DNA from: Variovorax guangxiensis
GTDB lineage: Bacteria; Pseudomonadota; Gammaproteobacteria; Burkholderiales; Burkholderiaceae_C
Reading direction: 5' to 3'
DNA length: 64,000 nucleotides
Assembly (NCBI RefSeq): GCF_003952165.1
Contig: NZ_RXFT01000007.1
Span: forward strand, 124,001 to 188,000
Numbering within the stretch: position 1 is the stretch's first letter; each line of letters starts with the position of its first letter. Below are positions 1-9,663 of this stretch, one piece after another. The notes under the pieces were generated by a model, which did not search any database, had not been told where the DNA came from, and was given only the letters and a program-made list of their open reading frames with translations. Made by a program: the position numbers and the translations under genes.

Positions 1-3000
1 TTCTCGCGCGCCTTGTCCTGCAGGCCCTTGAACTTGACCTTCTGCGCGATGCCGTTGAGCAGCATCAGCGCCACGTCGCTGCCGATGTTGGCGAGCACGT
101 CCAGGCCGGTGACGGCGCGCGCATGCGCCGCCTCGCCGGGCCAGGCGCGGATGAAGGGCGTGAGCCTGCGCGCGGTGTCGTCGTTGCCCAGGTGGCCCAG
201 GCTGGTGAGGGCCCAGCCTTCCTTGCTCGGGCCGCTGGCTTCCAGCCAGGCGGTGAAGGCGTCCCAGGCGAAGTCGGCGAGCGAGCCGGCGTCGCAGGCT
301 TCCTTGACCATGGCGATGCCTGCGTAGACCTCCTCGTTGGTCGGGAAGGTGAGCATCTGGCCCAGGTGCTCCAGCGCGTCGTCGGGCAGCGCCTTGCCGT
401 TCTTCAGCACCGGGCGGCGCCAGCCGCGCGGCTGCCAGAACTCGGGCAGCTTCGCGCGCTTGGTGGGGAAGCGGTCGAGCGGGCTCTCGTCGAGCACGGC
501 GCGCAGCGCCTCCACCACCTCGGGCCTGCCATAGCGGCCTGCCACTTCGAGCAGCAGCGCCTCATGGTCGTTGGCATACAGCAGGCGAAGCGCCGAGCCG
601 GCACAGTCGCGTGCCTCGCCGGCCTTGCCCAGCGCGGGCGCGATCAGCCCGCAGGCGGCGTGCTCCGGGAACTTCAGCAGCCATTCGCGCCCGGTGGCGC
701 GCAGCGTCTTGAGCTTGGCGAAGGCGCGCGCGGCGGGCAGCGCGAGTTCGGGCGCGCCGTAATAGAGCGCGAAGGACAGGTTCTCGCCCGGCTTGGCGCG
801 CACCATCGACAGCAGGCCCGGCAGCACCGCCAGGCCGTGCGTCGCGAGGATGCGGCCGATGCCGTAGTCCTCGGCCTCGCCGGCGATCGCGTTCCAGAAG
901 GGCACGCCGACGGCGGCCGGCAGCATCGCGGCGTAGTCCGACTGGAAGCGGAACCAGTAGTAGCGCTCCTTCTTGCGCTCGGCCACCATCGCGCGCCAGC
1001 TGGCGATGAGCGCGTCGGCATCGCCGGCGGCGACCGCGGCCACGGCCGCTTCGTTCAGGCCGCGCAGCGGCTGCTTGCTGCGGTCGAAGCCCAGCTCCTC
1101 GAGCAGCACGCGCACGTCCTGCTGCGCGCTCGAATGGCGGCTCTTCTGCCACGAATTGGCGCTCAGCGCGTTCGCGCGCGCCGCCTCGTCCCAGCGCTCC
1201 ACGGGCGCGAGCGCCAGCGGCTCCAGCACCAGCGCGCCTGCCGCCTTCTTCTGCACCTTGGCGAGCCACGGCGGCGCGGCCAGCACGCCCGGCAGCTCGT
1301 CGGCGCCGGCCACTTCGGCGGGGCCGGCCAGCAGCGCGAGCTGGCGGTCGATGACGGCCTGCGCGCCGGCATCGAGCCAGGGCCGCAGGGCGTCGATCGA
1401 GCCCGCGTGCGCGCGCAGCAGGCGCGTGAGGCTGGGCGTGACGAGGTTGGCGTCCTTGCCGCCGGCGGCCACCAGCCGCGACAGCGCCACCAGCGCCGCC
1501 TGCGGCCAGCGGTCGACCGAGAGCGCCAGGCGCGCGAGCGCCGCCTTGGAACTGCCCGCCACGCGCGCCAGCGCCTGCACCGCCTCGGGCGTGCCGATGG
1601 CGGCGAGCCCGTCGCCGGCCTCGTCGCTGGCCGCGCCACGCTCCAGCCCTTCGACCGCATCGATGCCGCGTTCCTGGATCAGCGTGGCGACCATGTTGTC
1701 GTGGCCCCAGAAGCCGGTGGAGTAGCCCACGCGCGTCTTCGCGGCCAGCGCGATCGCGGCGGGCTCGGTGGCGGTGAGCGCCAGCCAGTGCAGCGTCTCG
1801 GGCGTGTCTTTTTCGGCCGCGAGCGAGTGCGCCAGCGCGTTCGAGATCTCGGGCGCATCGGGCAGCAGCATCGCGATGATCGGCCGGCGGCTCGCGTGCA
1901 GCTGCGGCAGGGCCGCCTCGATCCGGTCGCGGGCTTCCTGCCAGGCCTCCTGCGGGGCCGCGGCCAGATGGCGCCGCATGGCCTGCTCGCCCTGGCCCAG
2001 CGGGCCGCGCCAGCCGTTGCTCATCGGGCGGGTCACGGCGCTGGTGAAGCGGCTCTTGCGGGTCTTGGTGCTGTGGCTGTAGTCGGTCTCGACCTGCACG
2101 CGCTGCGCGTCGAGCATGACGCCGGTGGCATCGGCCAGGCCGTACTGCGCGACCAGGTAGTCGACGATGGCCTCGGCCGGCTCGCTCTCGCCGTAGTAGC
2201 CGGAGGTGCTCAGCGCGAGCGCGAGCATCAGCGCGTCGGCTTCGGTATCGGGGCCGGGCGCCGAGCCGGCGGCCGGCGCGCCCACGCGCTCGACCACGCG
2301 CTGCGCCGCGGGGCGCAGCGCCGCGTCGGTGCCGTCGAGGTCGATCGAGCCTTCCAGCTTGCGCTGCGCCAGGAACCACGCGGCCGTCACGCCACGGCTT
2401 TCCACCGGCTGCGGAAAGCGGCGCGATGCGAAGGCCACGCGCCGCATCTCGGGCGTGAAGCGCACCGGCGCGCCGGCGGCCAGCCAGGGCGGGGTGTCGG
2501 TGCCGGCTGCCGCATCGGAGGAGGGCAGGGCGGCCGGTGCCCCGGTGCCGCCGGATGCGGCCGCAGCTGCGAGCTGGCGGGCGATTTCCCTGGCGCGCTT
2601 GCCTGGCGTGGCGGTGGTGCCCCAGCCGGAGAGCAGGCCCTGGTCCTTCAGCCGCTTGAACGCGAGCGCCGCGCCCTGTTCGCTCACGCCGTGCTGGCGC
2701 TTGAGCACCGCCGCCGAGATGGCATCCGTCGGCTTGAGCTGGTCGGCCTCCAGTTGTGCACGCACGGCTTCGAAGGCACGGTCCGCCTGCGCATCGATGC
2801 TCTCGGTGGGGGCTGCCGCCACCGGCTCCTGCGCTGCCGCCGCTGCTGGTGCTGCCGCTTCCGCCTTCGGCGCCGCCTCGGCCTTGGGCTTCGCCGCGGT
2901 CTTGCCGATGGCCGCGTCTGCGGCCACGCCGACTTCGCTGTAGCCCTTGCCGGTCTTCTCGTTCACCAGCTTGGTCAGCGCGGTTGCCGCCTTGGCGGCG

Positions 3001-3131
3001 TCGTCGAACGACTTGGTCTGGCTCTGGCCCGCGGTGCCGATGCGGCCCCAGCGGATGTTGAGCTCGGTGTCTGCCTGCTCGATCTCCCAGAATTTGCTGG
3101 CGGTTCCCTCGATCAGTTCAAAACGGCGCAT
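1..3131 (-). CDS. WGR-domain protein, MolR/YehI-like (3' end outside window)
   Basis: The start ATG at 3131 follows a strong ribosome site (AGGAGG ten bases upstream); the frame stays open for over 1,040 codons and leaves the window without a stop. The first ~75 residues are a WGR domain with the diagnostic core IRWGRIGTAGQ. An Ala/Pro/Lys-rich linker follows, then a long helical region rich in Ala/Leu repeats resembling the large MolR/YehI-type proteins. WGR domains bind nucleic acid in PARPs, but the function of these large bacterial proteins is unsettled. No catalytic motif was recognised. It appears to be a single transcription unit. The long plus-strand frame over it is a high-GC shadow. 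WGR call is firm; the rest is inference. Confidence 0.8.
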   Translation of the reverse strand, partial: MRRFELIEGTASKFWEIEQADTELNIRWGRIGTAGQSQTKSFDDAAKAATALTKLVNEKTGKGYSEVGVAADAAIGKTAAKPKAEAAPKAEAAAPAAAAAQEPVAAAPTESIDAQADRAFEAVRAQLEADQLKPTDAISAAVLKRQHGVSEQGAALAFKRLKDQGLLSGWGTTATPGKRAREIARQLAAAAASGGTGAPAALPSSDAAAGTDTPPWLAAGAPVRFTPEMRRVAFASRRFPQPVESRGVTAAWFLAQRKLEGSIDLDGTDAALRPAAQRVVERVGAPAAGSAPGPDTEADALMLALALSTSGYYGESEPAEAIVDYLVAQYGLADATGVMLDAQRVQVETDYSHSTKTRKSRFTSAVTRPMSNGWRGPLGQGEQAMRRHLAAAPQEAWQEARDRIEAALPQLHASRRPIIAMLLPDAPEISNALAHSLAAEKDTPETLHWLALTATEPAAIALAAKTRVGYSTGFWGHDNMVATLIQERGIDAVEGLERGAASDEAGDGLAAIGTPEAVQALARVAGSSKAALARLALSVDRWPQAALVALSRLVAAGGKDANLVTPSLTRLLRAHAGSIDALRPWLDAGAQAVIDRQLALLAGPAEVAGADELPGVLAAPPWLAKVQKKAAGALVLEPLALAPVERWDEAARANALSANSWQKSRHSSAQQDVRVLLEELGFDRSKQPLRGLNEAAVAAVAAGDADALIASWRAMVAERKKERYYWFRFQSDYAAMLPAAVGVPFWNAIAGEAEDYGIGRILATHGLAVLPGLLSMVRAKPGENLSFALYYGAPELALPAARAFAKLKTLRATGREWLLKFPEHAACGLIAPALGKAGEARDCAGSALRLLYANDHEALLLEVAGRYGRPEVVEALRAVLDESPLDRFPTKRAKLPEFWQPRGWRRPVLKNGKALPDDALEHLGQMLTFPTNEEVYAGIAMVKEACDAGSLADFAWDAFTAWLEASGPSKEGWALTSLGHLGNDDTARRLTPFIRAWPGEAAHARAVTGLDVLANIGSDVALMLLNGIAQKVKFKGLQDKARE

Positions 3132-3338
3132 GGAAAAAACGTCCTCCTGTGAATCGATGAAGAGCGGTCGGAGACGGCGGCCCGGGGCTCTTGTTCCGGG
3201 CGCGCGGGCAGTTCCTTCCGCTGGGTCGCCGCCGAGGATAAGGGGCCGGCGTGAAGGCTCGGCCGTCGCGCGGTGCCTGTCGGCAAGAAGATTTCGCTTT
3301 CCGCACCGGACGGTGCGTGGCGGTTACGAAGAAACTAT

Positions 3339-4487
3339 TCAGGAGGCGCGCCCGAGCTCGTTCGCGAAGACATAGGCAGGCCCCATGCGCTGCCGGTTGC
3401 AGTGCGCCAGCGCGCGTTCGGCCGCTTCCAGCAGGCCGGCGAGCGTGTCGCCGTCGCCGGGGTGGCAGGCGATGCCCATGCTGATTTCGCCGCCCGCAAG
3501 CAGCCGGCCCTCGTGGGCCACCGGCCTCGCGCCGGCTGTCTCGATGCGGATCGCCATCTCGGCGAGCTTCTGCCGCGGCGGCATGCCGACCAGCAGGATC
3601 GCGAAGCTGTCGGGGCCGAGCCGGGCCACCATGTCGTCCGCGCGCACCTGCTCGCGCAGGCGCTGCGCGATGGCGGCCAGCACCGCGTCGCCGCCCGCCT
3701 GCCCATGCCGTTCGTACACGGCGTCGAAGCCGTTCAGGCCGATCAGCATCAGCGAGAAGCTGCGGTCCTCGCGCAGCCATTCCTCGCCGCGCAGCTCGAA
3801 GCCGGCTTCGCTGGCGGCGCCGGTGAGCGCGTCGATGCCGGGAGCAGCCATCAGGGCCTGTGCGCGTGCCTCCAGTGCTCTTTCATCGCGGATGCGCGCG
3901 GCGGCGGCCAGGGCCAGCAGCGCGAGTTCGGCGATCACCGCGGCCTGCGCAAGGCTCGCGTGGCCCGGCGTCCACGGCTGCGCGCCCCAGGCGGGGAGAT
4001 GCGCGGCCGAGACGCCTGAGAGCATCAGCACCGCGCCCACGCAGAAGAGCAATGCGGGCCATGGCATGCGGCGGCGCACCGTCAGCGCGCCAACCGCGAG
4101 GAGCACGGTGGAGGCCGCCATCAGCGCCTGCAGCACGCGCAATATCCAGGGCAGGCGGGTGTCGATGGCGGCATGAATCGTCGCCAGGGCCAGCGCGGCG
4201 AGCAGCCCGAGCGCGATGCGATCCAGGCGCGGCGCAAGCCGGTTCAGCCGCAGCAGCTGCCGCGCGAACGCCACCCGGCAGGCGGCCCACAGCGTCAGCG
4301 CCGACGCGGCCCAGTGCGCGAGGGAACTGCCGGGTGCGATGCGGTCCAGCCCCGCGAAGCCCGCCAGCGCAAAGCCGCAGGCCAGCACGTACCAGCCATG
4401 CATGCGCGCGTTGCCGGACACCAGCAGCAGCACGAGGCCGCAGACCATGAGGCCGGCCAGCAGGCCGAGGCTCATGCCGGTTTGCAT
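3339..4487 (-). CDS. Seven-helix membrane protein with degenerate GGDEF domain
   Basis: A 382-residue protein. Residues ~5-195 form seven hydrophobic segments, like a 7TM sensor module. Residues ~215-380 form a GGDEF fold: the entry motif reads DALTGA and the mid-domain IGLNGFDAVYERHG, but the active-site loop, normally RxGGDEF, is RLGPDSF at residues 289-295. Loss of both the GG pair and the E should abolish diguanylate cyclase activity, so it is more likely a receptor or regulatory pseudo-enzyme. The start is the first ATG of the membrane region; an ATG four codons later is possible. It lies alone between the WGR gene and an SDR gene, all on the minus strand. Confidence 0.75.
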   Translation of the reverse strand: MQTGMSLGLLAGLMVCGLVLLLVSGNARMHGWYVLACGFALAGFAGLDRIAPGSSLAHWAASALTLWAACRVAFARQLLRLNRLAPRLDRIALGLLAALALATIHAAIDTRLPWILRVLQALMAASTVLLAVGALTVRRRMPWPALLFCVGAVLMLSGVSAAHLPAWGAQPWTPGHASLAQAAVIAELALLALAAAARIRDERALEARAQALMAAPGIDALTGAASEAGFELRGEEWLREDRSFSLMLIGLNGFDAVYERHGQAGGDAVLAAIAQRLREQVRADDMVARLGPDSFAILLVGMPPRQKLAEMAIRIETAGARPVAHEGRLLAGGEISMGIACHPGDGDTLAGLLEAAERALAHCNRQRMGPAYVFANELGRAS

Positions 4488-4636
4488 GGGCGATGGTGGT
4501 TGGCTGCAACGGGGCGAGGGCTGGGCGGCATCCGGTCGGCTTCAGGCAGAAAGTCGGAAGAAAGTCGCCGATCGTAGCCGGGGCCGGCAGCGCCCGCGCA
4601 AGCCCTGCGCGCGGGCACGCAGGAAAGGGAGTCAGC

Positions 4637-5488
4637 TCAGACGAAGGGCCGGGCGTGCTGTTGTTGCTGCTGGTGCACTTCGCCGCTGCCGGGTTCGGCG
4701 ATCCGCCGGTGCTGTTCGGCGAGGCGCGGCGCCGACATCACGCGCGACAGCGCCACCTGCATCTTGTTGCGCCAGCCGGCGATCACGCCGCTTTCGCCGC
4801 GCATCATCGCGTCGAAACCGATGCGCGCTACCTCGGCCGGGTCGGCCTTGTCGCTTTGCCGGCCGACGCGCGTGTCGAGCATGTCGGCGCGCGCGAAGAA
4901 GTGGGTGTCGGTCACGCCCGGCATCAGGCAGGTGACCGACACGCCCGTGCCCTTGAGCTCGTTGCGCAGCGCCATCGCGAAGGAATCGATGAAGGCCTTG
5001 CTGCCGTTGTAGACCGCCTGGAAGCTGCCCGGCTGGAAACCGGCGATGGAGCCGGTGATGAGGATGCGGCCCCAGCCCGCCTCGCGCATGCCGCGGCCCA
5101 CGCATTGCACGAGGTAGATGGTGCCGGTGATATTGGTGTTGATGACGTGCTGCACGTCATGGAAATCCTGGTCCAGGAAGCCGTGGCCCAGCCCGTGCCC
5201 GGCGTTGGCGAACAGCGCGTCCACGCGGCGGCCTTCGGTGGCGGCCAGCAGCGTGTCCACGCCGTCGCGGGTGGCGAAGTCGGCGCGCACCGAGAACACG
5301 TTGGCCCCGAGCATTCGCAACTCGGTCTCGGCCTGCGACAGCGGCTCGTCGGCGCCGATCAGAAGGTCGTAGCCCCTGCGCGCCGCGAGCAGCGCGAGCT
5401 GGAAGCCGATGCCGGAGGAGGCCCCGGTCACCACGGCAAGGGGGCGGGTGTCGAGGCGAGGCGGCGGCCGGGTGTCTGTGGTCTGCAT
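4637..5488 (-). CDS. Short-chain dehydrogenase/reductase (SDR)
   Basis: A 283-residue classical SDR. The cofactor motif is TGASSGIG at ~residues 19-26, followed by the NAG motif (FANAGHG), a catalytic Ser in the ITGSIAGF stretch and the YNGSK catalytic Tyr/Lys pair. The start is set by AAGGAG just upstream of 5488. The family reduces or oxidises carbonyl/alcohol groups with NAD(P)H; the substrate cannot be told. The C-terminus ends in a polar tail with five consecutive Gln that adds nothing to the fold. It sits downstream of recJ on the same strand after a 176-base gap, so is probably expressed separately. Confidence 0.85.
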   Translation of the reverse strand: MQTTDTRPPPRLDTRPLAVVTGASSGIGFQLALLAARRGYDLLIGADEPLSQAETELRMLGANVFSVRADFATRDGVDTLLAATEGRRVDALFANAGHGLGHGFLDQDFHDVQHVINTNITGTIYLVQCVGRGMREAGWGRILITGSIAGFQPGSFQAVYNGSKAFIDSFAMALRNELKGTGVSVTCLMPGVTDTHFFARADMLDTRVGRQSDKADPAEVARIGFDAMMRGESGVIAGWRNKMQVALSRVMSAPRLAEQHRRIAEPGSGEVHQQQQQHARPFV

Positions 5489-5664
5489 GTCGTTCTCCTT
5501 GAAGCCGACGATGGAGTTCATCCCATCGCTCAAGTGGCTGAAGTGGTGGTTGTGTTTTTCCACCGTAGAACGACGACTCGGCGCATGCGTAGGAATCCGT
5601 CCCGACCGCGCGCGCGTCATCGCTTGCGAACGGGAACCCCGGGACCTTCCGCTGGAACTTTCTT

Positions 5665-7386
5665 CTAGAACTCCGCGCCTTCCACCAGGAAGCGCAGCCG
5701 CCGCACTCCTTGCCACTCGTCCGCGTCGAGCCGGAACGCCAGCTTGACCTTCGGCGGCAGCGGCTCGGTGTGGCTGAACCACATCGCGTCGATGGGCTGG
5801 CCCTGATGCCTGAGCTTGAGCGACAGGTGCTTCTCGCCCACCAGCCGCTGCGATACCACTTCCACTTCCTCGCTGAAGGTGGGCGGCGCGAAGCCCTGGC
5901 CCCACACCTCGCGATGCAGCGTGTCGACGAGGTCGATGCGCATGTACTCGCGCGCGATGGGGCCGTCGGTCTCGATCTGGCGCGTGAGCGCCGACTCGGC
6001 CAGCAGCTCGCGCGCGACCTGCGCAAAGCCTTTTTCGAAAGTCTCGAAATGCTCGCGCGCCACGGTGCAGCCGGCGGCCATCGCGTGGCCGCCGAAGCGC
6101 AGCAGCACGCCCGGATGGCGCTTGGCCACGAGGTCGAGCGCGTCGCGCAGGTGGAAGCCCGGAATGGATCGGCCCGAGCCTTTCAGCTCCTGCTCCTTGC
6201 CCGGCGCAGCGCTCGCGGCGAAGACGAAGGTGGGGCGGTGGAAGCGGTCCTTGATGCGCGAGGCCACGATGCCGACCACGCCTTCGTGGAAGCCCGCGTC
6301 GAACACGCTGATGGCCGGCGGCGGCGCCTCGATGCCCTCGCCATCGGCGGCGAACAGCGACTCGGCCAGCAGCAGCGCCTGGTCGCGCATGCCGCCCTCG
6401 ATGTCGCGCCGCTCGCGGTTGATGCCGTCGAGCATGCGCGCGAGCTCTTCGGCGCGGCCAGCGTCGTCGGTCAGCAGGCATTCGATGCCCAGCGTCATGT
6501 CGGACAGACGGCCCGCTGCGTTGATGCGCGGGCCGAGCGCGAAGCCGAAGTCGAAGGTGGTCGCAACGGAAGCGTTGCGCCCGGCCGCCTTGAAGAGCGC
6601 GGCGACGCCGGCCGGCATCGCGCCCGCGCGGATGCGGCGCAGGCCCTGCGCCACGAGGCGGCGGTTGTTGGCATCGAGCCGCACCACGTCGGCGACGGTG
6701 CCGAGCGCGACGAGAGGCAGCAGCGCGTCGAGCTTGGGTTGCGTGGCCGTGTCGAACACGCCGCGCCTGCGCAGCTCCGAGCGCAGCGCGAGCAGCACGT
6801 AGAACATCACGCCCACGCCGGCGATGCTCTTGCTCTCGAAGCCGCAGCAGGGCTGGTTGGGGTTGACCAGCACGTCGGCCGCGGGCAGTTCGGGCCCGGG
6901 CAGGTGGTGGTCCGTCACCAGCACCTGCAGGCCGCGCGCCTTGGCGGCGGCCACGCCCTCGACGCTGGCGATGCCGTTGTCGACGGTGATGAGCATGTCT
7001 GCGCCGCTCGCGGCCACGCGCTCTGCAATCGGCGGCGTGAGGCCGTAGCCGTCGACCACGCGGTCGGGCACGAGGTAGCTCACGTTCTTCGCGCCCAAGA
7101 GGCGCAGGCCGCGCACGCCGACCGCGCAGGCGGTGGCGCCGTCGCAGTCGTAGTCGGCGACGATGCACAGGCGCTTGTCCTGCGCGATGGCGTCGGCCAG
7201 CAGCGCGGCGGCTTCGCGCGTGCCGTGCAAGGTGTCGGGCGGCAGCAGCAGCGCGAGGCCGTCGTCCAGTTCTTCCTTGGCGCGCACGCCGCGCGCGGCG
7301 AAAAGGCGGGCGAGCAGCGGATGCACGCCGGCCTGCTCCAGCGCCCAGACGGTGCGGGGCGGGATATCCCTGGCTATGATTTTCAT
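5665..7386 (-). CDS. recJ: Single-stranded-DNA-specific 5'-3' exonuclease RecJ
   Basis: A 573-residue protein of normal RecJ length. The N-terminal DHH phosphoesterase motifs are present: VADYDCDGATA (~res 70), VDNGIAS, the DHH triad in VTDHHLPGPELP and GTVADVV. The DHHA1 region carries the LLRFGGHAMAAGCT motif that positions the DNA. RecJ degrades ssDNA 5'-3' with Mn/Mg in RecFOR recombination, mismatch repair and base excision repair. Its ATG overlaps the stop of the upstream RpfE-type gene as ATGA (7383-7386), so the two are translationally coupled. Longer in-frame starts upstream are unlikely because of this overlap. Confidence 0.96.
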   Translation of the reverse strand: MKIIARDIPPRTVWALEQAGVHPLLARLFAARGVRAKEELDDGLALLLPPDTLHGTREAAALLADAIAQDKRLCIVADYDCDGATACAVGVRGLRLLGAKNVSYLVPDRVVDGYGLTPPIAERVAASGADMLITVDNGIASVEGVAAAKARGLQVLVTDHHLPGPELPAADVLVNPNQPCCGFESKSIAGVGVMFYVLLALRSELRRRGVFDTATQPKLDALLPLVALGTVADVVRLDANNRRLVAQGLRRIRAGAMPAGVAALFKAAGRNASVATTFDFGFALGPRINAAGRLSDMTLGIECLLTDDAGRAEELARMLDGINRERRDIEGGMRDQALLLAESLFAADGEGIEAPPPAISVFDAGFHEGVVGIVASRIKDRFHRPTFVFAASAAPGKEQELKGSGRSIPGFHLRDALDLVAKRHPGVLLRFGGHAMAAGCTVAREHFETFEKGFAQVARELLAESALTRQIETDGPIAREYMRIDLVDTLHREVWGQGFAPPTFSEEVEVVSQRLVGEKHLSLKLRHQGQPIDAMWFSHTEPLPPKVKLAFRLDADEWQGVRRLRFLVEGAEF

Positions 7387-8351
7387 AGCGACTCCAGCAG
7401 GGCGGGCGCCTGCTTGCGGTCGAACAGGCTCTTCGCCCAGCGGGCCAGGCCGCGCGGCTGCACGGTGTAGCGCTGCGAGGCGCGGTCGCCGCACAGCGTG
7501 AGCGAGATGTCGCTGGCGCCGCGCGTGTACTCGGTCAGCAGGGCGGCGACAGGGCCGGCATCGAGCGCCTGCCAGGCCTCGGCCCAGCCGATGCCGTCGT
7601 CGCGCAGCGCGGGGGTGCGCAGGGAGTCGTTCACCGTCGGCGCGACGGCGGTTGCGGCTTCTTCATTCTTCAGCGCGCCGGTGCCCGCGAGCCAGAAGGA
7701 ATTGATGGGCGGCACGCCGCGCGCGGCGCGGTCGTCGTTCACGCGCTGGGTGTACAGCAGCATCTGCATTTCGTTCTGCAGCCGGCGCAGCGGCCGCGCG
7801 GCGTCGGCCAGCGGCGACCACTGCGAAACGGGGTAGCCCACCGCGCGGTCGATGGAGGCGGTGGCCAGCCCGTCGAAGATGCCGGCGCGCGCCAGCCAGC
7901 GGCCGGGCACGGGCGAGGCGTGCAGCGCGATGCCGTCCTCCTCGAAGAAGGGGCGGGCGGCTTCCAGCAGCGCGGCCGATTCGGCGGCGTCGATCTCGGT
8001 GGATGACGGGTCGCCCAGCACCACATCGTCGATACCCACCTGCCAGTTGCACAGCGTGACCATGCCCCAGCCTTCGGTATCGCCCGCCGTGGCGATGCCC
8101 AGCCGGCGCGCTTCGAGCGCGGCCCAGGGAATGCAGCCGTCGGGCGCGGCGATGCCCAGCGCCTGCGCCAGGGCGCGTTCATGCGGAGGCGAGCGCGTGC
8201 TTTCGTCCTGCGTGTCGGTGTCCGCGAGGGTCAGCCGCGAGAGCAGGTTTTCGAGATTGGGGAGCCGCAGCGTGGAGAGGGCCGCGCGGCACGACGGGGA
8301 ACCGCGGCCGGCGAAAGGGATCAGCAATTGGCGTGGGGAGGTTTCGGCCAT
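7383..8351 (-). CDS. RpfE-type regulatory / phosphoglycerate-mutase-like protein
   Basis: A 322-residue cytoplasmic protein, often annotated as 'regulatory protein RpfE type' or 'cofactor-independent phosphoglycerate mutase' in betaproteobacteria. Visible conserved stretches are DTEGWGMVTLCNWQVGIDD and SPVPGRWLARAGIF. In Xanthomonas the rpfE gene also neighbours recJ, which supports the family assignment. The molecular role is not established, and I see no complete metal site that would make it a working mutase. Start ATG at 8351; an in-frame codon further up at 8396 would run into the divergent lolC promoter. It overlaps recJ by four bases and is divergent from lolC with only 55 bases between them. 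Confidence 0.7.
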   Translation of the reverse strand: MAETSPRQLLIPFAGRGSPSCRAALSTLRLPNLENLLSRLTLADTDTQDESTRSPPHERALAQALGIAAPDGCIPWAALEARRLGIATAGDTEGWGMVTLCNWQVGIDDVVLGDPSSTEIDAAESAALLEAARPFFEEDGIALHASPVPGRWLARAGIFDGLATASIDRAVGYPVSQWSPLADAARPLRRLQNEMQMLLYTQRVNDDRAARGVPPINSFWLAGTGALKNEEAATAVAPTVNDSLRTPALRDDGIGWAEAWQALDAGPVAALLTEYTRGASDISLTLCGDRASQRYTVQPRGLARWAKSLFDRKQAPALLESL

Positions 8352-8406
8352 TCCCCTATTGTCCGGGAAGCCCCAGGCTTGCCCGGAATGCCACAATCCC
8401 GCCCCT

Positions 8407-9663
8407 ATGCGACTTCCTTACGAACTGCAGCTCGGCTGGCGCTACACGCGCGCAGGACGGGCGACGCGGCGCAACGGCTTCATCTCCTTCATCTCCGGTG
8501 TCTCGATGCTCGGCATCGCGCTGGGCGTGGCGGCGCTGATCATTGTGCTCAGTGTGATGAACGGCTTCCAGAAGGAAGTGCGCGACCGCATGCTCGGCGT
8601 GGTGTCGCACATCGAGATCTTCTCGCGCGACGGCCAGGCGCTGCAGAGCCTCGACCAGATCATGGCGGCGGCGCGCAAGCACCCCGAGGTGGTCGGCGCG
8701 GCGCCCTTCATCAACACGCAGGCGCTCATCGCGCGCGGCGAGGACATGAAGGGCACGCTGGTGCGCGGCATCGATCCGAAGCTCGAACCGGAGGTCACCG
8801 ACATCAACGGCATCGCCTCCAAGGGCACCTTCGGCAAGCTCGTGCCGGGCCAGTTCGGCATCGTGCTCGGCGCGGAGCTGGCACGTTCGCTCTTCGTGCA
8901 GCCGGGCGACCAGGTCACGCTGGTGGCGCCGGGCGGGCAGGTCACGCCGGCGGGCGTGGTGCCCAGGCTCAAGCAGTTCACCGTGGTCGGCACCTTCGAC
9001 TCGGGCCACTACGAATACGACTCCGCGCTGGCCATGGTGCACGAGCAGGACGCCGCCAAGGTGTTCCGCCTCGAAGGCCCGACCGGCATCCGCCTGAAGC
9101 TCAAGAACCTCAACGAGGCGCGCGACGTGGCCGACCAGCTCGCCGTGACGCTGCCGGGCGAGTTCCTCATCCGCGACTGGACGCGCCAGAACAAGACCTG
9201 GTTCGCGGCCGTGCAGGTCGAGAAACGCATGATGTTCATCATCCTCACGCTGATCGTGGCGGTGGCGGCCTTCAACCTGGTGTCCACGCTCGTCATGACG
9301 GTGACCGACAAGCGCGCCGACATCGCCATCCTGCGCACGCTGGGCAGCTCGCCGCGCAGCATCATGGGCATCTTCGTGGTGCAGGGCGCGATGGTGGGCG
9401 TGATCGGCACCGTGGCCGGCCTGCTGCTGGGCCTGGGCATCGCCTACAACATCGACGTGATCGTGCCCTTCCTGGAGCAGCTCTTCCATGCGAGCTTCCT
9501 GCCGAAGGACATCTACCTGATCAGCAAGATGCCCAGCGATCCGCAGCAAAGCGACATCGTGCCCATCGCGATCATTTCCCTGGTGCTGGCCTTCGTCGCC
9601 ACGCTGTATCCGAGCTGGCGCGCCAGCCGCGTGAACCCTGCCGAAGCCCTGCGCTATGAGTGA
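8407..9663 (+). CDS. lolC: Lipoprotein-releasing ABC transporter permease LolC/LolE
   Basis: A 418-residue inner-membrane protein. The first helix (~res 22-48) holds the family-typical LGWRYTRA...RNGFISFISGVSMLGI stretch, then comes a periplasmic MacB-like domain (~50-260) and three C-terminal helices (~270-400) of the FtsX fold. It ends in ASRVNPAEALRYE, the usual LolC/E tail. With LolD it extracts outer-membrane lipoproteins from the inner membrane and hands them to LolA. Only one permease gene is present here, as in species where a single LolC/E-like protein (sometimes called LolF) may serve as homodimer. Its stop overlaps lolD by eight bases. Confidence 0.93.
   Translation: MRLPYELQLGWRYTRAGRATRRNGFISFISGVSMLGIALGVAALIIVLSVMNGFQKEVRDRMLGVVSHIEIFSRDGQALQSLDQIMAAARKHPEVVGAAPFINTQALIARGEDMKGTLVRGIDPKLEPEVTDINGIASKGTFGKLVPGQFGIVLGAELARSLFVQPGDQVTLVAPGGQVTPAGVVPRLKQFTVVGTFDSGHYEYDSALAMVHEQDAAKVFRLEGPTGIRLKLKNLNEARDVADQLAVTLPGEFLIRDWTRQNKTWFAAVQVEKRMMFIILTLIVAVAAFNLVSTLVMTVTDKRADIAILRTLGSSPRSIMGIFVVQGAMVGVIGTVAGLLLGLGIAYNIDVIVPFLEQLFHASFLPKDIYLISKMPSDPQQSDIVPIAIISLVLAFVATLYPSWRASRVNPAEALRYE

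Noticed and set aside
123..3152. 1009-codon plus-strand open frame opposite the WGR gene
   Set aside because: High GC removes stops on the opposite strand; its translation is Arg/Gly/Ala-rich without domains, while the minus frame has a WGR domain and a ribosome site.
4637..7168. Single long minus-strand frame joining SDR and the recJ region
   Set aside because: Only the last 283 codons have SDR motifs and their own ribosome site; the upstream part is an out-of-frame read of recJ.
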